From assembly GCA_003521845.1 (NCBI GenBank), contig DPHB01000064.1:2017-9664 (forward strand): a stretch of DNA of 7,648 bases, read 5' to 3'. This DNA comes from Oceanospirillaceae bacterium. Its GTDB lineage: Bacteria > Pseudomonadota > Gammaproteobacteria > Pseudomonadales > Balneatricaceae. The notes below the pieces were generated by a model. It was not told the origin of the DNA and ran no database searches. It worked only from the letters and a program-made list of their open reading frames with translations. Positions 1-5,725 of this stretch are shown here, piece after piece (positions within the stretch are counted from its first letter, which is position 1; every line of letters starts with the position of its first letter). The position numbers and the translations under genes are program-made.

Positions 1-518
1 GCCAATCTTTTTCACCATAACTTTTTTTGCTACCAAATCGTGCTGGTAGATAGTAGGTGCGATCCACGCACAAATTCAAGCGTACTACTGGCTAGAGTTG
101 TGGGTGTAAGAGCCAACCAAATTGAGCAAATCTGCTTACCTAAAAATGGCCAATAAGGGACGTCTTGATGCCAGGGTGTAGCCAAATTTGTATTGGGTTG
201 TTTCACTAATAGATGATCAAAGTAAAAGCGCGATGACCTGCTCTGCATCGCTTGCCCTGCTAAGCGGGCACAACCTGAATGCTTAATATAGTCATAAATG
301 TCGGCATTTTTACGCCATAAGTATCGATCCGTAAACATACGCCCTTGTTTCGCTTCCGGATCACCATCCTTACCCCACTCACTCGGATTGGCGAGTTGTT
401 GCTGCGCCACCTTTAACAGGCGGTCAATCCATACTGGATCAACGGCGTTCGGCAATAAAGCCACGCCATCGCGCTGGTAAGTCAAAATTTCTTCATTGCT
501 CAAGTTACGCTCAGTCAT
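1..518 (-). pseudogene. phytanoyl-CoA dioxygenase (PhyH) family protein, frameshifted and cut by the window edge
   Basis: Reading leftward from the ATG at 516-518, the frame gives 162 residues and stops at a TAG (30-32). The N-terminal part looks like an Fe(II)/2-oxoglutarate-dependent oxygenase of the PhyH family: a typical opening (LSNEEILTYQRDGVALLPN), then WHQDVPYWP with the metal-binding HxD pair H117/D119, then the LEFVRGSH strand at 148-154. PhyH enzymes are usually 250-300 residues, and the second iron-binding His should lie well beyond this point. After GSH the protein turns into an unconvincing tail. The neighbouring frame from about position 67 to the window edge stays open and reads TYYLPARFGSKKSYGE, which fits what should follow GSH in this family. 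I infer a +1-type shift (one extra base or a small deletion) at about 55-70. Substrate unknown; PhyH homologues hydroxylate diverse small molecules. An AGG lies 5 bases before the ATG. A sequencing error is possible, though there is no homopolymer at the break. Confidence 0.7.
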
Positions 519-567
519 ACTAGCCTGCTCTTATTATGGGCTTCCTATTCAATTACTGGCTAGTATG
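516..567. repeat. 10-bp perfect inverted repeat spanning the dioxygenase start codon and its -10 box
   Basis: CATACTAGCC at 516-525 is exactly mirrored by GGCTAGTATG at 558-567, with 32 bases between. The left arm contains the start codon of the PhyH-like gene (complement of CAT, 516-518). The right arm contains its putative -10 hexamer. The arm centres are 42 bp apart, about four helical turns. The right arm lies upstream of the predicted transcription start, so the repeat would act as DNA rather than as an RNA hairpin. By simple counting, about 0.5 such pairs are expected per window, so it may be chance. Confidence 0.45.
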
Positions 568-590
568 CTAACGGTTTGGGCAGCGGTCAA
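562..590 (-). promoter_or_regulatory. sigma-70-type promoter for the PhyH-like gene
   Basis: On the minus strand, TTGACC (585-590, five of six consensus bases) is followed after 17 bases by CATACT (562-567, four of six). Transcription would start near 555, leaving a leader of about 37 bases before the ATG of the dioxygenase gene. Spacing and match are good, but this is read from consensus only. Confidence 0.5.
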
Positions 591-700
591 TTGCATCTCG
601 ATAGTGCAACAGCTGGCGCACGCTTTTTATGACCAAGCCAAAGCTGAAGCAGATTCACCATACATGAGCCGTTATCACCTTATACGATGCAAACACCCTT

Positions 701-718
701 TATAATGAACTCAGTTCA
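701..718 (+). promoter_or_regulatory. consensus -10 box followed by a small palindrome, upstream of the 110-aa gene
   Basis: A perfect TATAAT lies at 701-706. The -35 is poor: CTTATA at 679-684 matches three of six bases with 16-bp spacing. Overlapping its last base is TGAACT-C-AGTTCA (706-718), a palindrome with 6-bp arms around one base, which would cover the transcription start near 713. AAGAGG (722-727) lies 8 bases before the ATG at 736. A weak -35 plus a dyad at the start site suggests a regulated promoter, but palindromes of this size occur by chance about twice per window. Confidence 0.5.
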
Positions 719-735
719 CTTAAGAGGTATATCAC

Positions 736-1068
736 ATGTTTTTCAACAAGCTGGCGCCAATCGCTCAAATTCACCTAAACAATGCCAATCAAAGCGTGCA
801 TTGCCCACTGTGCAAGCAAGCCTTGGAAAACAGCATGCAAGAAATCCAACCTTGTGAGCATCTAGCTTGTGTCTACAACCAAGAAGAAGCCGACTTTACC
901 TTTACCGATGAGGGTTTTTCTAAGCGCATCCAACACGAAGGTGTCGATTTTAATGAACTCGATGGTTATGTATTGGCGCAACTGGGCTACAAAGACGATT
1001 TATTGGCCATGGAACAAACTCGCGCAGGCAGTTGGGATCGTCAATTTGTGGCTTATAACGTTAGCTAA
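736..1068 (+). CDS. conserved-looking hypothetical protein with a possible zinc-binding Cys/His cluster
   Basis: A 110-residue protein I do not recognise. The start is well supported: ATG with AAGAGG 8 bases upstream and a TATAAT 30 bases upstream. The N-terminal third contains C23-x2-C26, then C40-x-H42-x2-C45, arranged like a short treble-clef or zinc-ribbon site; metal binding is inferred. The C-terminal two thirds are acidic and contain several aromatic residues (NQEEADFTFTDEGF near 48-61, DFNELDGY near 71-78). There is no signal peptide or membrane segment, so it is probably cytosolic. It appears monocistronic: divergent from the dioxygenase gene and followed by 168 bases before ilvE, which has its own start signals. 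Base usage resembles the neighbouring genes, so it is likely a real gene rather than a chance frame. Confidence 0.8.
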   Translation: MFFNKLAPIAQIHLNNANQSVHCPLCKQALENSMQEIQPCEHLACVYNQEEADFTFTDEGFSKRIQHEGVDFNELDGYVLAQLGYKDDLLAMEQTRAGSWDRQFVAYNVS

Positions 1069-1158
1069 GTAGCCCGTTACCAAACACTCATCGCAAATAT
1101 TTTAAACAAGCCTGCTATCTATCTCAGTTTAGGCTTACCTTAGGCGTCATTTCTGCTA

Positions 1159-1164
1159 TACAAT
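1159..1164 (+). promoter_or_regulatory. candidate -10 box for ilvE
   Basis: TACAAT at 1159-1164 matches five of six -10 consensus bases. The best -35 is TTACCT (1135-1140, three of six, 18-bp spacing). The leader would be about 65 bases, with no hairpin or leader peptide that I can see, so there is no sign of classical attenuation. Assignment is tentative. Confidence 0.35.
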
Positions 1165-1236
1165 GCAGGGTTTACGGTTCAACTTTTCAGGCCAACCAAA
1201 GTTGCTTGAATATACATACGTTTGAGGTTTGCCCTT

Positions 1237-2235
1237 ATGACCGCCTTTGGTACGGTTTTCACCGATGAAATGACAATTAGCTGGAATGACGGCGAGTCTT
1301 GGAGCACACACGAATTTGTGCCCAGTAATAGCCTCAACATCCACCCAGCTGCACACGTTCTACATTACTCCAGCACCTGTTTTGAAGGTCTAAAGGCTTT
1401 CCGTCATCCAGATGGCAGCATCAAGATTTTCCGCATGGACCAAAACATCAAACGCTTTGCTCAAAGTGCTCGCATTTTGCACTTGCCAACAATTGATGAA
1501 GCGCATACTCATCAGATGATCATTGATGCCGTTGCCAAATATGCTGACGAAGTACCACAACCACCAGGTTCCTTGTACATCCGCCCTACTCATATGGGTA
1601 CTGAACCTGCCGTTGGCAAAGCGGCAGCACCCTCTACCACGTCAGTACAGTTTGTATTAATGTCCCCTGTAGGTGATTATTTCTCAGGCGGCGGCGAAGT
1701 TTCGCTACGCGTATTGCTAGATGAAGAAGGCATGCGCTGCGCTCCTCATATGGGCATGGTTAAAAGTGGCGGCAACTACGCTAGCGCCCTAGACCCTATC
1801 ATGCGCGCCAAGGCCGAATTGAAAGCAGATCAGGTACTCTTCTGCCCCAATGGCGATGTACAAGAAACTGGTGCAGCCAACTTTATCCTGATTGATGGTA
1901 ACGAAGTCATCACCAAGGCCTTGGATGAATCCTTTTTGCACGGCGTAACTCGTGATTCCATTCTTACCCTAGCCCGTGATCGTGGCATGGATGTACAAGA
2001 ACGTGAACTAAGCGTTGAAGAATTGCTAGAGCGGGCCGCCAAACCTGGTTGTGAAGCCGCACTGTCCGGCACGGCGGCTGTATTGACTGCCGTAGGTACA
2101 CTGATTTATAAGGATCAAGAATACCAGGTGGGTAGTGGCAAGCCCGGCCAGACGACACAAGCTCTACGCAAGGCCCTGAACGATATCCAGTGGGGTTTGG
2201 CAGAAGACTCGCACGGCTGGTTAACTAACGTTTAA
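1237..2235 (+). CDS. ilvE: branched-chain amino acid aminotransferase (PLP fold type IV)
   Basis: A 332-residue enzyme that transfers the amino group between leucine, isoleucine or valine and 2-oxoglutarate; it is the last step of branched-chain amino acid synthesis and the first of degradation. It is cytosolic and usually dimeric or hexameric. Visible family motifs, in order: HYSSTCFEGLKAFR (43-56), the YIRPTHMGTEP segment (114-124), the PLP Schiff-base lysine K176 in VKSGGNYA, ETGAANF (210-216), GVTRDS (236-241) and SGTAAVL (277-283). The length and the late lysine fit the eukaryote-like BCAT group rather than the shorter E. coli-type IlvE. The frame also opens at a TTG (1222), but I chose the ATG because GAGG (1224-1227) sits 9 bases ahead of it. 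The gene ends 19 bases before a strong terminator and converges on a second aminotransferase gene. Confidence 0.95.
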   Translation: MTAFGTVFTDEMTISWNDGESWSTHEFVPSNSLNIHPAAHVLHYSSTCFEGLKAFRHPDGSIKIFRMDQNIKRFAQSARILHLPTIDEAHTHQMIIDAVAKYADEVPQPPGSLYIRPTHMGTEPAVGKAAAPSTTSVQFVLMSPVGDYFSGGGEVSLRVLLDEEGMRCAPHMGMVKSGGNYASALDPIMRAKAELKADQVLFCPNGDVQETGAANFILIDGNEVITKALDESFLHGVTRDSILTLARDRGMDVQERELSVEELLERAAKPGCEAALSGTAAVLTAVGTLIYKDQEYQVGSGKPGQTTQALRKALNDIQWGLAEDSHGWLTNV

Positions 2236-2254
2236 GCCTGCTACATAAAATCGT

Positions 2255-2291
2255 AAAGGCCAGGTGATATCTACTCACTTGGCCTTTTTTT
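2255..2291. terminator. strong intrinsic terminator shared by ilvE and the convergent HisC-family gene
   Basis: The 13-base arm AAAGGCCAGGTGA (2255-2267) pairs with TCACTTGGCCTTT (2275-2287), with a single G-T wobble and a 7-base loop. On the plus strand the pairing runs into a 7-T tract (2285-2291), so it is an excellent terminator for ilvE. On the minus strand the same hairpin forms but is followed by a broken T tract (TTTACGATTTT), so termination of the HisC-family transcript may be weaker. The right arm also encodes the last residues of the HisC-family protein, and its TAG (2271-2273) sits in the loop. Confidence 0.9.
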
Positions 2292-3371
2292 CGCCCTCAG
2301 CTTAGGCTCCAAATCGGCTATCAATTCTGCCAACTGTTGCATCACTAGCTGCTCACCGATAGTAATACGTATGCAATCACTTAAGGCAGCTCGCATTGGC
2401 CGTACCAGGTAGCCGTGGCGGCGCAACGCCACTTCCAACATCTCAGCTTGTGTCGTATCGGCAAGTTTCAACAGCACGAAATTGGTGTGGCTATCAGCTA
2501 CCGTCAAGCCTGCATCTACCATAGCTTGCTTAAACTCTTTACCTATTGCTAATGTTTGGCTTACTGTTGCAAGCATGTAATCTTGATCTAACACGGCGGC
2601 AATGGCGGCCTTTTGGCTGATCATAGAAATACGGCTAGGATTTAGTAATTTATCCATAGTTTGTGCTACAGCGTCCGGAAAATACCCCCAACCAACACGC
2701 ATGGCAGCCAAGCCATAGGCTTTGGACAAGGTGCGTAATACCACGCAATCGCCACGCCCTACCAAATCAAACACCGGCTCTTGCCAAGCATCTGTAAACT
2801 CCCCATAGGCCTCATCAACAATCAATAGCGTGTCCTTGGGCAAGGCATCACGTAAGCGTCTTATACCATCATTTGCGATAGCCGTACCGGTGGGGTTACC
2901 TGGGTTTACCGCAATGACTATTTTGGTCTTGTCGGTGACCTTTGCCAACAAGGCATCCACATCTGGCGTATACCTATACTCTGTCGCTTGCACATATTCA
3001 GCCCCAGCTATGCTCGTTGCCACCGCAAAATACCCGTAGGCAAATTCGCTAGTGAGCACTTCATCACCAGGCCCAGCATAGGCGCGAATGAGCACACCTA
3101 TTAATTCCATAGACCCGGCACCCACTAACACACGGCCCTGTACTGGCAAGGCATGAACTTGACGTAGCAGCGCGGCCAACTCGTGACAATGGGGATCGGG
3201 GTACAAGCGGCCACAGTTAGCCACCTTCAGGATAGCTTTTGCCACCATCGGGCTAGGCCCACGCAAGCTTTCATTTTGGGCAAGCATAATAGGCTCAACA
3301 CCGGGCGCCAGCTGCAAATCAGCCAATTGATAAGGGGCCAAGGCAGCCACATGCTCGGTAGGATTAGGCAT
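2271..3371 (-). CDS. HisC-family PLP-dependent aminotransferase (histidinol-phosphate aminotransferase-like)
   Basis: A 366-residue fold type I (class I/II) aminotransferase. Motifs: LAQNES near 30-35, YPDP at 57-60, AYGYFAVATS near 111-120, NPGNPTG (156-162) which contacts PLP, DEAY (186-189) whose Asp pairs with the PLP ring nitrogen, the Schiff-base lysine K217 in TLSKAYGLAAMRVGWG with phosphate-binding R225, and CIRITIGE with the substrate-carboxylate arginine R335. HisC converts imidazole-acetol phosphate and glutamate to histidinol phosphate; relatives act on aromatic or other amino acids. The segment after K217 (NPSRISMISQKAAIAAV) differs from the NVNSLAQ-like form common in HisC, and no his genes lie nearby, so the substrate is uncertain. 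ATG at 3369-3371 with only a weak ribosome site. The KKRPSE tail overlaps the terminator. It is convergent with ilvE and divergent from the kinase gene. Confidence 0.88.
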   Translation of the reverse strand: MPNPTEHVAALAPYQLADLQLAPGVEPIMLAQNESLRGPSPMVAKAILKVANCGRLYPDPHCHELAALLRQVHALPVQGRVLVGAGSMELIGVLIRAYAGPGDEVLTSEFAYGYFAVATSIAGAEYVQATEYRYTPDVDALLAKVTDKTKIVIAVNPGNPTGTAIANDGIRRLRDALPKDTLLIVDEAYGEFTDAWQEPVFDLVGRGDCVVLRTLSKAYGLAAMRVGWGYFPDAVAQTMDKLLNPSRISMISQKAAIAAVLDQDYMLATVSQTLAIGKEFKQAMVDAGLTVADSHTNFVLLKLADTTQAEMLEVALRRHGYLVRPMRAALSDCIRITIGEQLVMQQLAELIADLEPKLRAKKRPSE

Positions 3372-3411
3372 AATAATCTCGTTCCATTGCGGATCAACGA
3401 AGTAAGCTTAA

Positions 3412-3440
3412 ATTATGCGTTAATAATGGCCAGCTGACTA
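3412..3440 (-). promoter_or_regulatory. candidate promoter for the HisC-family gene
   Basis: On the minus strand TAGTCA (3435-3440, four of six) and CATAAT (3412-3417, five of six) are 17 bp apart. The predicted start near 3405 leaves a leader of about 34 bases. The -35 hexamer lies inside a 12-bp palindrome (3434-3445), which would let a bound protein block it. Based on consensus only. Confidence 0.4.
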
Positions 3441-3453
3441 GTCAGGCTAGCCA
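3427..3453. promoter_or_regulatory. composite dyad in the divergent HisC-family/kinase intergenic region, possible operator
   Basis: The core CTGACTAGTCAG (3434-3445) is a perfect 12-bp palindrome, directly followed by GGCTAGCC (3445-3452), a perfect 8-bp palindrome overlapping by one base. The whole 27-bp stretch is an imperfect dyad: outer TGGC (3427-3430) pairs with GCCA (3450-3453), and AGC with GCT next to the core allowing a one-base bulge. It covers the putative -35 of the HisC-family gene and lies 19-45 bases upstream of the GTG alternative start of the kinase gene. No specific regulator is recognised. Confidence 0.4.
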
Positions 3454-3484
3454 CGAATAGTTCGTGTTTACCAGAAAGCGTGAT

Positions 3485-4342
3485 ATGGTAGCGGCTATGC
3501 CTACACATAGCTCCGACCCTCAGCAAACGCCACCTGACATTAGCCCAGAACAACAAATGGCAACGGTGATACACAATATTGGCAATGCGCTGACAGGCAT
3601 GAATTCCGCCCTACGGCATACCAGCCGAAGTCAGGCAGATTTGCAACGCATCTGCACTTGGTTACAGGACATGGAGACGCAAACCCTAAGCACAGTGCAA
3701 TTACATCAGGCTTTAGATAAGCTCGCCACTAGCCTCAACAACATCCTCCAGGGTGCAGATAACCCGCACAATTTGGCACTCAACAATGATCGCTTATTAA
3801 CTGGCGCAAGCCACATCAAGGCGACCATCAATTCCTATCAGGATGCCCATAACACAAGGCAAGAAAATACACACTTCCAACTGCGCTCAGCTATCCATTC
3901 TGCTTTGGCAATGCTAGAACTCAACCAGGTGTCAGTTACGCTAGATTGCTGCGAAACGCTTGATATATACGGTTCTCATAATCTATTTATACAAATGCTA
4001 TTAAATTTGTTTAAAAATAGTATCGAGGCAATGCAACAACGTCAGCAACAAGAACCGGCATTCCAACCTATGTTGTATATCCAAGCAAAGGCCACAACCG
4101 AGCATAGGATATGCCTAGTCATTACCGATAACGGGTGTGGTATTTCACAGTCTGCTCATAGCAAGGTATTGCACCAAGGGTACACCTCAAAAGCAACAGG
4201 ATCAGGTCTCGGACTTGGTTCCGTCACCCGTACGTTAGCCTTGTTTGAGGGCAACATAGACATCACTAGCCCAGGCCACAACCAAGGCACCAGCATTTGC
4301 CTTCACCTGCCTGTCTCACGCCCAGCTCAAGTTAACCTTTGA
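3485..4342 (+). CDS. soluble orphan sensor histidine kinase (HisKA-like and HATPase_c domains only)
   Basis: A 285-residue protein (numbering from the ATG at 3485). The phosphoacceptor helix is ATVIHNIGNALTGMNSAL with the candidate phospho-histidine H30. The HATPase_c domain has the N box LLNLFKNSIEAM (N178), the G1 box ITDNGCGI (D215, G217, G219) and the G2 box GYTSKATGSGLGLGSV (glycines about 239-245). It is the HNxGN/GxTSKxxGxGLG type of kinase. There is no signal peptide, membrane segment, PAS or GAF domain; the roughly 100 residues between H30 and the ATPase domain are helical and Gln-rich. No receiver or response regulator lies beside it, so its partner is elsewhere or it is a soluble output module for another sensor. 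The frame also opens at a GTG (3464) and an ATG (3497). I prefer 3485 because AGAAAG lies 6 bases ahead, but this is not secure. Its TGA touches the convergent gene. Confidence 0.88.
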   Translation: MVAAMPTHSSDPQQTPPDISPEQQMATVIHNIGNALTGMNSALRHTSRSQADLQRICTWLQDMETQTLSTVQLHQALDKLATSLNNILQGADNPHNLALNNDRLLTGASHIKATINSYQDAHNTRQENTHFQLRSAIHSALAMLELNQVSVTLDCCETLDIYGSHNLFIQMLLNLFKNSIEAMQQRQQQEPAFQPMLYIQAKATTEHRICLVITDNGCGISQSAHSKVLHQGYTSKATGSGLGLGSVTRTLALFEGNIDITSPGHNQGTSICLHLPVSRPAQVNL

Positions 4343-5044
4343 TTAAGCTTGCAGAAAATTGGCTATCCAGCGCCCCATAAGGTCACCATCATGCTGGCCT
4401 TGTAGTTGCTGGCGAGCGAGCTCAGTCACTTCAGCACCTAGTTTTGGCGCCACTTGGTCTATATATAGACCAAGGTAATCATGACTGAATTCCGGGTGAT
4501 ACTGGCAGCCCAATATGTGTTGGCCTTTGGCATACAAGGGAAAAGCACATTGAGCATGCTCGCCTAACAAGCTAAAGCCTTCAGGTAAGGCCTGCACTTG
4601 CTGAAAATTACCGCACAACAAAGACACCTGAGGCTGCCAAGGCTGCATCCACACCTCACGCTGGGCAATGTTTATAGGCGCAATGCCCACTTGTGGCTGT
4701 GCTGGCCCCACTGCCCCACCTAGCGCATAGGCAATTGCTTGATGACCAAAACAGATACCCACCAATTTGGTTTGCGCGGCATCTAAACGGCGTATGTGAT
4801 CAAACAGCGTTTCCATCCAAGGCTCGGGCGCTGTTACATTCGCCACAGATCCAGTCAGCACCACGGCATCATATCCCAAAGGTTGCTCTGGCAACTCGCC
4901 AGCCACAGCATCAAACAGCTCAATGGCATAATCGGGTAACAAAGGCGCCAATAACTCTGCCGTCATAACAGCATAATCAGGAAAAGGAGCATCCCAACCA
5001 CTACGGTCAGTATTGGTCAGGTAAATAGCAATTTTTTGGGGCAT
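4343..5044 (-). CDS. class I glutamine amidotransferase (GMP synthase GATase-like), stand-alone
   Basis: A 233-residue stand-alone amidotransferase domain. Such enzymes hydrolyse glutamine to supply ammonia or, in the stand-alone YfeJ/gamma-glutamyl-hydrolase-like group, act on gamma-glutamyl compounds. Visible: oxyanion-strand region YDAVVLTGSVANV (58-70), the catalytic nucleophile C98 in GICFGHQ, and the His-Glu of the triad H183/E185 in GCQYHPEF. All three catalytic residues are present, so it should be active. The opening KIAIYLTNTD resembles the GMP-synthase-like GATase1 family. No synthase partner lies alongside, so its substrate is unknown. I see no Shine-Dalgarno before the ATG (5042-5044), but the protein clearly begins there. 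Its TAA (4343-4345) directly abuts the kinase TGA. Codons 191-197 form a perfect 22-bp palindrome, noted separately. Confidence 0.9.
   Translation of the reverse strand: MPQKIAIYLTNTDRSGWDAPFPDYAVMTAELLAPLLPDYAIELFDAVAGELPEQPLGYDAVVLTGSVANVTAPEPWMETLFDHIRRLDAAQTKLVGICFGHQAIAYALGGAVGPAQPQVGIAPINIAQREVWMQPWQPQVSLLCGNFQQVQALPEGFSLLGEHAQCAFPLYAKGQHILGCQYHPEFSHDYLGLYIDQVAPKLGAEVTELARQQLQGQHDGDLMGRWIANFLQA
4453..4474. repeat. perfect 22-bp palindrome inside the glutamine amidotransferase gene
   Basis: The 11-base arm CTTGGTCTATA (4453-4463) is followed immediately by its exact reverse complement TATAGACCAAG (4464-4474), with no spacer and no mismatch. Directly to its left is a second perfect palindrome, TGGCGCCA (4445-4452). 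It encodes residues 191-197 (LGLYIDQ) plus the first base of codon 198, and lies 110 bases from the touching stop codons of the convergent pair. With equal base frequencies a perfect 22-bp palindrome is expected about 0.002 times in a window this long. It could be a protein-binding site or, as RNA of either strand, a hairpin of about 9 bp with a small loop. Confidence 0.8.
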
Positions 5045-5189
5045 ATGTAGGTTTTAGTTGACACATTTGGTATGCCAAGGATAGGGGATAGGCGGCCCTA
5101 TGTCATGCAGTAGATGCGACATTTATGGACAAATGATTGCTACCCATTTCTGCACCCAACGTTAGCCGGATCGAGCCGAACATGTGAGC

Positions 5190-5219
5190 TTTACAATTTT
5201 CTCCTAGACCCTACTTAAA
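5190..5219 (+). promoter_or_regulatory. weak candidate promoter for the cytochrome pair
   Basis: TTTACA (5190-5195, five of six) and CTTAAA (5214-5219, three of six) with 18-bp spacing would start transcription near 5226, giving a leader of about 56 bases. The -10 is poor, so an activator or another sigma factor may be involved. I found no clear FNR or CRP half-site pair in the 237-bp region 5045-5281. Confidence 0.25.
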
Positions 5220-5281
5220 CACTAAGGTAAGGTTGATAAGGCGTTGCTGTTACTGCGTTTATTAATAACAAGGAGATTCAT

Positions 5282-5725
5282 ATGTCCATAAAATTCTTTG
5301 CCGCAGGGCTAGCAACCTGCCTGATTTTTGCTCAACCCAGCGTGGCTAACGACGCTTTTGAAGAGCGCGAAGAGCGCATGAAATCCTTGGGTAGCGAAGC
5401 CAAGACCATGGCTTCGATGGTCAAGGGTCGTAGTGAATTTGATGCCGACCAATTTTCATTTAGTGCCGAAAGCATGGCTGATGCGATGGTTGGCATGCTG
5501 GACCTTTTTCCACCAGGTTCCCATGGCGGTGATTCTGCTGCCAAGGCTAAAATCTGGGACAATTGGGCCGACTTTTCGGCCAAAAACCAAGCTGCAGTCG
5601 ACGCAGTTGCAGGCCTTATGGATGCTGCCGATGAGGGTAATGAGAAGGCTATCAAAAAAGCCTTTGGCATGGTTGGCAAGAGCTGCTCTAGCTGCCACAA
5701 GGCATATCGAATCAAGCGTGACTAA
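5282..5725 (+). CDS. class II c-type cytochrome (cytochrome c'/c-556 type), periplasmic
   Basis: A 147-residue exported monoheme cytochrome. The N-terminus has a short positively charged start, a hydrophobic stretch (FFAAGLATCLIFA) and a likely signal-peptidase site near PSVAN-DA (about residue 23). The mature part is Ala-rich and helical, as expected of the four-helix-bundle class II fold. The heme is attached near the C-terminus at CSSCH (C135, C138, axial H139), followed by KAYRIKRD, which is the class II hallmark. M33 in EERMKSLG sits where low-spin c-556 members have their second axial ligand, so I lean to a six-coordinate electron carrier over a gas-binding cytochrome c'. AAGGAG (5270-5275) lies 6 bases before the ATG, a strong ribosome site. 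It is followed with no gap by a diheme cytochrome gene, so the two are co-transcribed. It needs the Ccm heme-lyase machinery, encoded elsewhere. Confidence 0.93.
   Translation: MSIKFFAAGLATCLIFAQPSVANDAFEEREERMKSLGSEAKTMASMVKGRSEFDADQFSFSAESMADAMVGMLDLFPPGSHGGDSAAKAKIWDNWADFSAKNQAAVDAVAGLMDAADEGNEKAIKKAFGMVGKSCSSCHKAYRIKRD

Noticed and set aside
496..705. A 69-codon plus-strand frame in the divergent region between the dioxygenase gene and the 110-aa gene
   Set aside because: It begins at a TTG inside the dioxygenase gene, has no ribosome site, overlaps two putative promoters and its product looks like no known family.
1108..1136. AAGCCT and AGGCTT as a terminator after the 110-aa gene
   Set aside because: The stem is only 6 bp with a 17-base loop and no T tract follows.
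1108..2243. AAGCCTGCTA repeated on both sides of ilvE (1108-1117 and 2234-2243), a possible trace of gene insertion
   Set aside because: Many 10-base matches are expected by chance in a window this size, and the second copy overlaps the ilvE stop codon.
5100..5122. ATGTC/GACAT with inner GCA/TGC as a hairpin or operator upstream of the cytochromes
   Set aside because: It needs a two-base bulge, has no T tract, and is too weak to separate from chance.
5233..5263. TTGATA with TTTATT as the cytochrome promoter
   Set aside because: The 19-bp spacing is long, and transcription would start on top of the AAGGAG ribosome site.
5332..5715. Long minus-strand frame opposite the class II cytochrome gene
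   Set aside because: The plus strand encodes a clear exported cytochrome with signal peptide and CSSCH motif, so the opposite frame is a shadow.
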